Source: Hyphomicrobiales bacterium
GTDB lineage: Bacteria > Pseudomonadota > Alphaproteobacteria > Rhizobiales > Aestuariivirgaceae
Direction: 5' to 3'
Assembly: GCA_013002595.1 (NCBI GenBank)
Contig: JABDJG010000066.1
Span: 1 to 7,788 of the forward strand
DNA: 7,788 bases
Below, piece after piece: positions 1 to 6,064 of the stretch; position 1 is the stretch's first letter; each line of letters starts with the position of its first letter. The notes beneath the pieces were generated by a model. It made no database searches. It saw nothing but the letters and a program-made list of their open reading frames with translations, and was not told where the DNA came from. The position numbers were made by a program, and so were the translations under genes.

Positions 1-67
1 TTCCAAGGCCGATCAAACCGGAAATGACCGAAAATCCTGCGATCGATAAAACTTTTGCGGCGCCCAT
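1..67 (-). CDS. Possible 5' end of a gene cut by the left edge; function unknown
   Basis: Reading the minus strand from an ATG at 67 gives 22 codons with no stop before the edge, beginning MGAAKVLSIAGFSVISGL. This is a Lys followed by a hydrophobic, Gly/Ser-rich stretch, which would suit a signal peptide or membrane segment. A GGAG lies 11 bases upstream of the ATG, rather far for a good ribosome binding site. The frame stays open upstream to a stop near 150, so a GTG or TTG start further out is also possible. No family can be recognised from this fragment. It may be a chance open frame. Confidence 0.3.
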   Translation of the reverse strand, partial: MGAAKVLSIAGFSVISGLIGLG

Positions 68-439
68 GGCTTGTCTGGCTCCAATGCCTTGATTCGTGGA
101 ATACGGATACGGCAAACTATCCTCTCGCACTGAATTTCCGGTTAATCAGCGAAGCGCACCCGAAAGGAGTTGCCGGCCCAAGCACCAAGACGGCTGGCAG
201 TTGCATCGTCTGAACCTCTGGATGGCGCCGACCTGCATCGTCATCAAAAGAGTAGGTAAGGGGTCATTTGCTGCGGTATTGAAGCCGATTGCACTACTGC
301 CGTTTCGCTTCCGACACCGGATATCTGGACCGGCATCCCCGATCATGGACCAGTTGTGAGCCAAGCTCGCAACAGCTTCAATCCACGCGTTTCGAAACGA
401 CCGACAGTACGTGTTCGAATTTGATGAGGGCCGACCGGG
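68..439. other. Stretch without a convincing gene
   Basis: Open frames of 72-87 codons cross this region on both strands. They overlap each other, have mixed composition rich in Arg, Cys and Trp, and show no recognisable motif or good ribosome binding site. I treat them as chance frames or decayed sequence. The only clear structure is the 12-bp palindrome at 388-399. No convincing terminator with a T-tract was found after the gene that ends at 440. Confidence 0.5.
388..399. repeat. 12-bp perfect palindrome CGTTTCGAAACG
   Basis: The sequence equals its own reverse complement across all 12 bases and is centred on TTCGAA. It lies about 40 bp past the stop of the DUF3750 gene, in non-coding DNA. 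It could be a dyad operator or a chance palindrome; it has no loop and so is not a hairpin terminator. Confidence 0.45.
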
Positions 440-1201
440 CTACTTCCAGATCGTCGCCACATCCTTTCCGCCAATCCGGCCGATGCCGGGGAGCTTTATG
501 GCCAGGTCATCGAAATCCAGGCCAACGGTGGCGCCGAGGATGTGCAGCTCGAGGCCCTCGGCCAAGGCCAGTGCGGCGCCGAGGTAGCCTGACCAGGACA
601 CCTGCCAGCCGGTGCCGGACGGAACCGGGCGTACGGTGAAGCCGGGGCCGATGAAGTCCTTGCCGATGCCGGCGGTATGCATTTCCGCTTTCAGTTTAGG
701 CACTTCGCGCAACACGTGGGCAACAAAAGTATTGGAGTTGGGGCCGGGCCAGACTTTGTAGGAGCCGCGACTGGTCCACGGGTAGCTGTCGATGGCGGCG
801 GCAACTTTCGGAATCAGTTTTTCGGCCTCCGCACCGCGCAGGTCGTAAACCAGCTGTGGCGGATTTGAGTACCAGCGGCCATCGGGCGGGTAGTTGTTGT
901 GGCGCACCGGCGAGCCCCAGCCGACGACCTCATAGCGGTTGTAGGCGCCGCCCTTGGGCTTGACGACGATCCAGTGGTGAACCGCAAAGACGCCCTTCCA
1001 GCGGCCCGAGCGGGCGGCATAGATGCGGATCATCGCCGGTTTGTCGCTCACCGCCGGCGGCAAGGCGCCAATCGAGGTCCAGTCGGCCGCATGCCAGTTC
1101 GACGGCCAGCCCTTGGCGTAGGCCCAGGCGGCGCTGGCGGCGACGGGCAAGATGATCAGGACGATGGTGAACCACTTGAGGGTTTTGATGATGCGTTTCA
1201 T
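440..1201 (-). CDS. DUF3750 family membrane-anchored protein
   Basis: A 253-residue protein. Residues 1-28 carry a basic start (KRIIKTLK) and then a hydrophobic segment of about 18 residues, which suggests an uncleaved anchor or signal peptide with the rest in the periplasm. The body matches my recollection of DUF3750: an IYAARSGRWKG block (60-70), VHHWIVVKP (74-82), YEVVGW (90-95), WPGPNSNTF (151-159), IGKD (179-182), a PSGTGWQVS block (194-202) and a C-terminal IKLPGIGRIGG (235-245). The family has no established biochemical role that I know of. The start is chosen because it places the basic residues just before the hydrophobic segment; no clear Shine-Dalgarno precedes it. The gene lies downstream of pheT on the same strand, with a 155-bp gap containing a strong hairpin, so it is probably transcribed separately. 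Confidence 0.85.
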   Translation of the reverse strand: MKRIIKTLKWFTIVLIILPVAASAAWAYAKGWPSNWHAADWTSIGALPPAVSDKPAMIRIYAARSGRWKGVFAVHHWIVVKPKGGAYNRYEVVGWGSPVRHNNYPPDGRWYSNPPQLVYDLRGAEAEKLIPKVAAAIDSYPWTSRGSYKVWPGPNSNTFVAHVLREVPKLKAEMHTAGIGKDFIGPGFTVRPVPSGTGWQVSWSGYLGAALALAEGLELHILGATVGLDFDDLAIKLPGIGRIGGKDVATIWK

Positions 1202-1277
1202 GTGATGGTCGGGTGCCGTGGTCGAGACGGCCAGTTGAGGCGATCATTGAGGCTGGATTGCGGCGGGGATGATGAGG

Positions 1278-1289
1278 CTTTGCGCAAAG
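1278..1289. repeat. 12-bp perfect palindrome CTTTGCGCAAAG
   Basis: A perfect dyad in the gap between the 3' end of pheT and the start of the DUF3750 gene, 77 bp upstream of that gene's ATG. The position would suit an operator for the DUF3750 gene. No convincing -35/-10 pair was identified beside it, so a regulatory role is inference. Confidence 0.4.
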
Positions 1290-1327
1290 GCTGATCATAG
1301 ATGCTTGCCTTTGGGCGATGCCGTGTT

Positions 1328-1352
1328 CCCTCGCCCCCTTTGGGGGAGAGGG
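1328..1352. terminator. GC-rich hairpin at the end of pheT
   Basis: CCCTC and GAGGG pair at the outside, there is one G/A mismatch, then CCCCC pairs with GGGGG around a TTT loop, making an 11-position arm with ten pairs. It starts 4 bases beyond the pheT stop codon. On the plus strand a short TTTT (1355-1358) follows; on the minus strand, the direction of pheT, no T-tract follows. It can therefore stop or protect the pheT transcript only as a structure, not as a classical intrinsic terminator. The CCCTC-CCCC-loop-GGGG-GAGGG form resembles palindromes scattered in many rhizobial genomes, so it may be a copy of a dispersed element. Confidence 0.6.
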
Positions 1353-1356
1353 AGTT

Positions 1357-3759
1357 TTACCCGCGCAAGGTGCCGCCGGTGGCTTTTTGGACCTGGTCGA
1401 CGACCCTGGCTGCGACGGCGTCGATCTCCTCATCGGTGAGCGTCTTGTCCCTGGGCTGCAGCGTGACCTCGATGGCGAGCGATTTTTTATCCTCGCCGAG
1501 ACTGGCGCCGGTGAAGGCATCGAACAGGGCAACCTCGGCGATGAGGGCCTTGTCGGCGCCCTTGGCGGCGCGGATCAGCTTGTCGGCGGCAACTTCGGCA
1601 TCGACGATGAAGGCGAAATCGCGTTTGACGGCCATCAGATCAGAAGCTTTCAGCGCCGGGCGGGCGGCGGACTTGTTGCGGGCCGCCGGGATATTGTCGA
1701 GGACGACCTCAAAGGCAGCCATCGGGCCCTTGACGTCCATCGCATCAAGAACGCGCGGGTGCACTTCGCCGAACCAGGCAAGCTGGTTCTTGGGGCCGAG
1801 CTGGATGGTGCCGGAGCGGCCGGGGTGGAACCAGTCCGGCGCACCCTGGACGATCTGCAGGCTGGCGGTGGGCGCCCCGGCGGCAGCCAATGTGGCGAGC
1901 GCATCGGCCTTGGCATCGAAAGCATCGACGGCGCGGGCGCTGCCGGTCCAGTTGCGGGCAATGGCCTGACCGCGGCGCATGCCGGCGGCGCGCAGGGTTT
2001 CATCTTCCGGTTTGTCGCCGGCATAGACCTGGCCGACCTCGAACAGGCCGACATCGCCAAAGCCGCGGTCGATATTGCGGCCGGCCGCTTCGATGAGATT
2101 GGCGATCAGCGACGGGCGCATGTCGGACAGTTCCGATGAGATCGGGTTGGCGAGTTTCAACTCCGGCTGGCCGCCGCCGAACAGTTCGGCATGTTTGGCC
2201 GGCAGGAACGACCAGGTGACCGCTTCATTGAAACCGCGCTGAGCGAGCGCCCGGCGGGCGGCGATCATGCGGTTCTGCAACGGCGTCAGGGTCGGGCGGG
2301 CTATGGCGTGCTCGCGGTCCATGGCGGCATTGGGAACATTGTCGAGACCGACGATGCGGCCAATTTCCTCAACCAGATCAGCCTCGCCGTGGACATCGGG
2401 GCGCCATGGCGGGACGGCGCAGTCAAGCCCGGCGCGCACCTCGGTGACGGTGAACCCAAGATCGGTGAGGATGCGGGCCTGTTCTTTCACCGGCACATCG
2501 ATACCGCCGAGGGTTTGCATGCGGTCGCCGCGCAGGTGATAGCTGCGCGCGGTGTCGGGCGCTTGACCGGCAATGACCAGATGCGAGGCTTCGCCGCCGC
2601 ACAAATCGAGGATCAACCGGGTGCCGATCTCGGCGCCATCGATGAGGAACTCAGGATCGATGCCGCGCTCGAAGCGGTAGCGGGCATCAGACAGGATGTT
2701 GAGCTTGCGGCCGGTGGCAGCTGTGCGAACGGGGTCGAAATAGGCGACCTCAAGGAAGACATCGGTTGTCTCGGGCAGGCAGCCGGACGGCTCGCCGCCC
2801 ATGATGCCGCCGAGCGCCTCGGGACCGTTGTCATCGGCAATGACCGTCATTTCGCCATCGAGCTCGTATTCCTTGCCGTCGAGGGCTTGGAGTTTCTCGC
2901 CGGGTCTTGCCAGACGGGCATGAATGTTGCCGTGGACCTTTGCGGCATCGAAAACGTGCAGCGGGCGGGCATAGGCGTAGGTGACAAAGTTGGTGATGTC
3001 GACCAGCGCCGAAATCGGGCGCAAGCCGATGGCGCGCAGGCGGCGCTGCAGCCAGTCGGGCGACGGTCCGTTCTTGACGCCCCGAATATAGCGGCCGACG
3101 AATTGCGGGCACGGTGTGTTGCCCGGATCATCGAATTTGAGATCAACCGAAATGGGCGACGTGAACGTGCCCTTGACCGGCTCGGCGTTGAGCGGCTTCA
3201 GGGTACCTAACCCCTTGGCGGCAAGGTCGCGGGCAACGCCGTAGATGCCGAGCGCATCGGGGCGGTTCGGCGTGATGGCGATATCGATGACCGGATCATC
3301 CAGCCCGAGCGCTTCGGCTGCCGGCATGCCGATCGGCAGACTGTCATCGAGATCGATGATGCCGTCATGGTCCTCGGAGATCATCAGCTCGCGCTCGGAA
3401 CACAGCATGCCGGCCGATTCAACACCGCGAATGACGCCGACCTCAAGATCGACGCCGGTGCCGGGGATATGGGTGCCGGCAGGCGCAAAGATGCCGGTCA
3501 TGCCGGTGCGCGCGTTCGGCGCGCCGCAGACAACCTGGATTTCGCCATCGGCGGTGATGACATCGCAGACCCGCAGACGGTCCGCATCGGGGTGCTGGCG
3601 GGCTTCCTTGACCTTGGCGACCTTGAACGGCGCGAGCTGGGCGGCCATGTTGTCGATCTCTTCGACCTCAAGGCCGTTGTCGGTCAACGCCGCGGCGATC
3701 TCGTCAACCGAGGCGTCGGTGTCGAGATGATCCTTCAGCCAGCTAAGCGTGAACTTCAT
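1357..3759 (-). CDS. pheT: Phenylalanine--tRNA ligase beta subunit
   Basis: An 800-residue protein of normal length for the bacterial beta chain. With PheS it forms the cytoplasmic alpha2-beta2 enzyme that charges tRNA-Phe. Domains in order: a short N-terminal B1 start (1-38); an EMAP/OB-fold tRNA-binding domain (about 40-148) with VVCGAPN (77-83) and AGMLCSERELM (116-126); the B3/B4 editing domain (about 215-385), which hydrolyses mischarged Tyr-tRNA; the B5 domain (about 405-475) with PPWRPDVHGEADLVEEIGR (450-468); the catalytic-like core (about 485-690) with HPGRSG (645-650) and FGEVHP (663-668); and the C-terminal ferredoxin-fold anticodon-binding domain (about 706-799) starting SDLMAVKRDFAF. 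The ATG lies inside the end of pheS with an ATGA overlap and a good AGGAGGT 5 bases upstream, which suggests translational coupling. No domain is missing. Confidence 0.98.
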   Translation of the reverse strand: MKFTLSWLKDHLDTDASVDEIAAALTDNGLEVEEIDNMAAQLAPFKVAKVKEARQHPDADRLRVCDVITADGEIQVVCGAPNARTGMTGIFAPAGTHIPGTGVDLEVGVIRGVESAGMLCSERELMISEDHDGIIDLDDSLPIGMPAAEALGLDDPVIDIAITPNRPDALGIYGVARDLAAKGLGTLKPLNAEPVKGTFTSPISVDLKFDDPGNTPCPQFVGRYIRGVKNGPSPDWLQRRLRAIGLRPISALVDITNFVTYAYARPLHVFDAAKVHGNIHARLARPGEKLQALDGKEYELDGEMTVIADDNGPEALGGIMGGEPSGCLPETTDVFLEVAYFDPVRTAATGRKLNILSDARYRFERGIDPEFLIDGAEIGTRLILDLCGGEASHLVIAGQAPDTARSYHLRGDRMQTLGGIDVPVKEQARILTDLGFTVTEVRAGLDCAVPPWRPDVHGEADLVEEIGRIVGLDNVPNAAMDREHAIARPTLTPLQNRMIAARRALAQRGFNEAVTWSFLPAKHAELFGGGQPELKLANPISSELSDMRPSLIANLIEAAGRNIDRGFGDVGLFEVGQVYAGDKPEDETLRAAGMRRGQAIARNWTGSARAVDAFDAKADALATLAAAGAPTASLQIVQGAPDWFHPGRSGTIQLGPKNQLAWFGEVHPRVLDAMDVKGPMAAFEVVLDNIPAARNKSAARPALKASDLMAVKRDFAFIVDAEVAADKLIRAAKGADKALIAEVALFDAFTGASLGEDKKSLAIEVTLQPRDKTLTDEEIDAVAARVVDQVQKATGGTLRG

Positions 3760-4838
3760 GACAGACCTCCTGCCAGGTTGGGCCGCTGCAGCGAGGAAAA
3801 GCCATAATGGCGCAGCCAGCGCAGGTCTGATTCAAAGAACGCGCGCAAATCGGGGATGCCGTATTTCAGCATGGCGATACGGTCGATGCCGACGCCGAAG
3901 GCAAATCCCTGGATCTTTTCGGGATCAAGCCCGCCGGCGCGGATGACATTGGGGTGGACCATGCCGGAGCCGAGGATTTCGAGCCAGTCGTCGCCGACGC
4001 CGATCTTGACCTGGCCATCGACCCACGAGCAGCCGATGTCGACCTCCATCGACGGTTCGGTGAACGGGAAGTGCGAGGCGCGAAAGCGCATCTTGACTTC
4101 ATCGAGCTCAAAGAACGCCTTGCAGAATTCTTCCAGGCACCATTTGAGGTGGCCAAGATGGGTGCTTTCATCAAGCACAAGCCCTTCGACCTGATGGAAC
4201 ATCGGGGTGTGGGTCTGATCACTATCAGAGCGGAAGGTGCGGCCCGGCGCGATGATGCGGATCGGCGGTTGCGTAGTCTCCATGGTGCGGATCTGCACCG
4301 GCGAAGTGTGCGTGCGCAGCACCATGCGCGTGCCGTCTTCCTTAGGGTTCAGATAGAACGTGTCATGTTCCTGGCGGGCCGGGTGATCGTCGGGGATGTT
4401 GAGCGCGCCGAAATTGTACCAGTCAGTCTCGATGTGCGGGCCTTCGGCAACCGAAAAGCCAAGATCGGCAAAGATCTGCACGACCTCTTCCCAGACCTGG
4501 GAGACCGGGTGGATAGTGCCGGCGGGTTCAGGCCGGGCCGGCAGCGTGACATCGACGAACTCGGTCGCCAGTCGCTCATCCAGGGCCGCTGCCTTGAAAT
4601 CGGCCTGACGGGCGGCGATGGCCGAGCCGACCTCGTCCTTCAATTTGTTGAGCGCCTGGCCGGCGGCTTTTCGGGCCTCGCCGTCAAGCTTGCCAAGGCC
4701 CTTCATGCGCTCGGAGATGGCGCCCTTCTTGCCGAGCGCCGAAACCCGCAAGGCCTCCAGCGCCGCCTCATCGCCAGCGCCGTCTATGGCTGAGATCAGT
4801 TCATCCCTGAGGGCGGTCAGTTCGCCACTATCGGTCAT
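3756..4838 (-). CDS. pheS: Phenylalanine--tRNA ligase alpha subunit
   Basis: A 360-residue protein, the expected length for the bacterial alpha chain that holds the active site for Phe-AMP formation. Residues 1-85 form the Ala/Lys/Glu-rich helical arm (coiled coil) that contacts tRNA. The class II catalytic core follows: a motif 1 region from HPVSQVWEEV (110-119), GPHIETDWYNF (133-143), motif 2 with GRTFRSDSDQTHTPMFHQVEG (199-219), and motif 3 GVGIDRIAMLKYGIPD (315-330). The FHQVEG signature (214-219) is intact. The chosen ATG has GAGGA 9 bases upstream. The gene is 125 bp downstream of rplT, with a long stem-loop between them, and overlaps pheT by 4 bp. Confidence 0.98.
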   Translation of the reverse strand: MTDSGELTALRDELISAIDGAGDEAALEALRVSALGKKGAISERMKGLGKLDGEARKAAGQALNKLKDEVGSAIAARQADFKAAALDERLATEFVDVTLPARPEPAGTIHPVSQVWEEVVQIFADLGFSVAEGPHIETDWYNFGALNIPDDHPARQEHDTFYLNPKEDGTRMVLRTHTSPVQIRTMETTQPPIRIIAPGRTFRSDSDQTHTPMFHQVEGLVLDESTHLGHLKWCLEEFCKAFFELDEVKMRFRASHFPFTEPSMEVDIGCSWVDGQVKIGVGDDWLEILGSGMVHPNVIRAGGLDPEKIQGFAFGVGIDRIAMLKYGIPDLRAFFESDLRWLRHYGFSSLQRPNLAGGLS

Positions 4839-4862
4839 CGGTTAGGTCCTCAGAATCAGAAA

Positions 4863-4934
4863 TGCCGGGCTCTTGAGCGCATGGGAAGTAACACGGATAA
4901 CCCGCAGTCCCAAGCAGCTCAAAAGAGCCCGGCA
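4863..4934 (-). terminator. Long stem-loop between rplT and pheS; possible attenuator
   Basis: TGCCGGGCTCTTGAGC (4863-4878) pairs completely with 4917-4934, apart from a two-base AA bulge in the second arm, giving a 16-bp stem. The 38-base loop can form small inner pairings such as GGG/CCC and CGG/CCG. In the rplT-pheS transcript the closing arm is followed by UUUCUGAUUCU, a weak U-run, and then by the pheS ribosome binding site about 10 bases later. It could act as a partial terminator or attenuator lowering pheST expression relative to the ribosomal genes, or as a processing or stability element. No Phe-rich leader peptide like E. coli pheM was seen. Function is inferred from structure and place. 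Confidence 0.6.
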
Positions 4935-4963
4935 AATTCGGTAGGTGTAGGTGCTGAACAGCC

Positions 4964-5317
4964 TTACAGCGCAGCGCCGGCCTTTTCGACCAGGGCCTTG
5001 AACGCAGCGGGCTCCCGCACGGCGATATCGGCCAGCACTTTGCGGTCGATCTCGATACCGGCTTTGCCGAGCCCTTCGATAAATCGGCCATAGGTCATGC
5101 CGCATTCACGCGAGGCTGCGTTGATGCGCTGGATCCACAGGGAGCGGAAATTGCGCTTCTTGCGACGCCGGTCGCGGTAGGCGTACTGGCCGGCCTTGTC
5201 GACGGCCTGGGTGGCGGCGCGGAAGGTGCTTTTGCGGCGGCCGTAGTAGCCCTTGGCTGCCTTGATGACTTTCTTGTGGCGAGCGTGGGCCTGGACACCA
5301 CGTTTTACGCGAGACAT
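4964..5317 (-). CDS. rplT: 50S ribosomal protein L20
   Basis: A 117-residue basic protein of typical L20 length. It binds 23S rRNA early in assembly of the large subunit. The extended basic N-terminus (MSRVKRGVQAHARHKKV) and the signature from KAAKGYYGRRKSTFR (19-33) through RDRRRKKRNFRSLWIQRINA (48-67) are intact, with the globular C-terminal domain from TYGRFIEGL (75-83) onward. AAGGAG lies 8 bases before the ATG. It is 25 bp downstream of rpmI and clearly in the same operon. In other bacteria L20 is also a translational repressor of its own operon; whether it does so here is unknown. Confidence 0.98.
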   Translation of the reverse strand: MSRVKRGVQAHARHKKVIKAAKGYYGRRKSTFRAATQAVDKAGQYAYRDRRRKKRNFRSLWIQRINAASRECGMTYGRFIEGLGKAGIEIDRKVLADIAVREPAAFKALVEKAGAAL

Positions 5318-5342
5318 GTGCGGTTCTCCTTAAATCTTCAAA

Positions 5343-5540
5343 TCAGCGATTGGGCAAAAACTGTTTCACAATCTTGGCATCGGACTTGTCGAGAATGACG
5401 GTGCCGCGTTGATTGCGAATTTGCTTGTTGGTGCGCTTGATCATGCCGTGTTGCTTGTTGGCCTGATTGGCGCGGACCTTGCCGGTGGCTGTGAAGCTGA
5501 ACCGCTTCTTGGCCGAAGCCTTGTTCTTCATTTTGGGCAT
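5343..5540 (-). CDS. rpmI: 50S ribosomal protein L35
   Basis: A 65-residue, Lys/Arg-rich protein with the L35 start MPKMKNKASAKKRF and the conserved HGMIKRTNKQIRNQRGT (31-47) and DAKIVKQFLP (54-63) blocks. It is a small component of the large ribosomal subunit. GAAAGGAAG precedes the ATG by a few bases. It is the first gene of the operon here, behind a strong promoter. infC, which often precedes rpmI, is not present on its upstream side within this window; a divergent accessory operon lies there instead. Confidence 0.97.
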   Translation of the reverse strand: MPKMKNKASAKKRFSFTATGKVRANQANKQHGMIKRTNKQIRNQRGTVILDKSDAKIVKQFLPNR

Positions 5541-5677
5541 TTTGCTTCCTTTCTAAGTACAGGTGCCGGATCGCTGGGGCCAGATTCAGACCCAGGTGCT
5601 AGCATTCTTCGATTAAACGAAGCATTTGGAGCCGCCACGGCATGCCCTTTCAGGCCGGGCCGCTCACAAGCGGGTGG
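5541..5677 (-). promoter_or_regulatory. Leader of the rpmI-rplT-pheST transcript with small hairpins
   Basis: From the predicted start site (about 5671) to the rpmI ATG is about 130 nt of non-coding transcript. It can form CTTCG/CGAAG around a 6-base loop (5607-5622), CTGGG/CCCAG around a 12-base loop (5574-5595), and CCGCT/AGCGG with a 4-base loop near the start site (5660-5673). L20-responsive leaders are known in front of this operon in Bacillus and inside it in E. coli. I cannot match this one to either, so autoregulation is only a possibility. Confidence 0.4.
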
Positions 5678-5706
5678 GTTATATGCCGGGTGATGCGGAA
5701 TGGCAA
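5678..5706 (-). promoter_or_regulatory. Sigma-70-type promoter of the rpmI operon
   Basis: On the minus strand, TTGCCA (5701-5706) and TATAAC (5678-5683) are separated by exactly 17 bp. Both hexamers are close to consensus (TTGACA and TATAAT), and the position, about 130 bp before rpmI, suits a strong housekeeping promoter. No second comparable promoter was found between here and pheT. Confidence 0.7.
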
Positions 5707-5983
5707 GGGGGATGTTGGGGGGATTTCCAGCAGTTTTGAGCACCTGCCCGCTAATGAAGAATACATGCACTTCATTTCCGATTAAGATTGCCACCCTTAA
5801 CCAACGGCTTTGCACCAGGCAGGTTGGCTCGATGTCTCGAAGATACAATTCGCTGCCGCCTGCCAAGGCTGCGCATTTGTGACAAATCCCACAGACTGAT
5901 TGCCGAAAGTTTCTTAAGGTCAACAATTAACGGAGGCTCACACGACAGTGAAGTCTTCGGCACGAATTTGGGGCGGCAGCAGT

Positions 5984-6048
5984 GAACCCAATTCGGACCG
6001 GCTCCAGGCCCGTAGTTGGGTTCCCAATTCCCGCCGATTGCGCGGGAA
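5984..6048 (+). promoter_or_regulatory. Two tandem hairpins just upstream of the start at 6065
   Basis: GAACCCAA (5984-5991) pairs perfectly with TTGGGTTC (6016-6023) over a 24-base loop. Four bases later TTCCCGC (6028-6034) pairs perfectly with GCGGGAA (6042-6048) over a 7-base loop. The second hairpin ends 3 bases before the AAAGGAG ribosome binding site (6052-6058). The octamer CCCAATTC also occurs twice (5987-5994 and 6023-6030), so alternative pairings are possible. The arrangement suits a structured 5' leader controlling translation or transcription of the pair, but this is inference. Confidence 0.45.
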
Positions 6049-6051
6049 GGC

Positions 6052-6058
6052 AAAGGAG
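6052..6058 (+). promoter_or_regulatory. Ribosome binding site that fixes the start at 6065
   Basis: AAAGGAG ends 6 bases before the ATG at 6065, which is ideal spacing. The alternative GTG at 5948 has its GGAGG 11 bases away. The 39 extra residues it would add are Arg/Ser-rich and unlike the well-ordered protein that begins at 6065. Confidence 0.75.
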
Positions 6059-6064
6059 CCTGAA

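Larger units (their letters stand above)
5707..6064 (+). other. Divergent intergenic region and leader of the inhibitor-like/protease pair
   Basis: No gene is supported between the rpmI promoter and the ATG at 6065. Open frames here on the minus strand cross the rpmI promoter and have no family character. The plus-strand promoter was not identified: TACAAT (5844-5849) is a reasonable -10, but the nearest TTGGCT is only 14 bp upstream. An inverted repeat AATGAAG/CTTCATT with a 10-bp gap lies at 5753-5776 and could be an operator. A GTG at 5948 with GGAGG 11 bases before it could extend the next gene by 39 codons, but the hairpins at 5984-6048 argue for a non-coding leader. Confidence 0.5.

Noticed and set aside
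96..364. Overlapping open frames of 87 (plus) and 72 (minus) codons
   Set aside because: They occupy the same bases on opposite strands, lack good ribosome binding sites and show no recognisable motif; probably chance or decayed sequence.
1318..3210. Long plus-strand open frames (273 and 339 codons) opposite pheT
   Set aside because: They are antisense to an intact, fully recognised pheT and arise from its GC-rich codon pattern.
4847..4890. Short frame MRSRARHF before pheS as a Phe leader peptide
   Set aside because: It has a single Phe codon, no ribosome binding site, and lies within the stem-loop; it does not resemble a pheM-type attenuator peptide.
5824..5849. TTGGCT / TACAAT as the promoter of the accessory pair
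   Set aside because: The 14-bp spacer is too short for a sigma-70 promoter, so I do not call it.
5528..5926. 132-codon minus-strand open frame upstream of and overlapping rpmI
   Set aside because: It crosses the strong rpmI promoter and leader and the start of rpmI in another frame, and shows no family motif.
6011..6040. tRNA T-arm-like GGGTTC sequence
   Set aside because: No acceptor, D-arm or anticodon arm can be assembled around it; it is part of the leader hairpins.
5948..6064. GTG-initiated 39-codon extension of the small I9-like protein
   Set aside because: The ribosome binding site is poorly spaced, the added residues are low-order Arg/Ser-rich sequence, and the stretch holds two perfect hairpins leading straight into a better ribosome binding site at 6052-6058.
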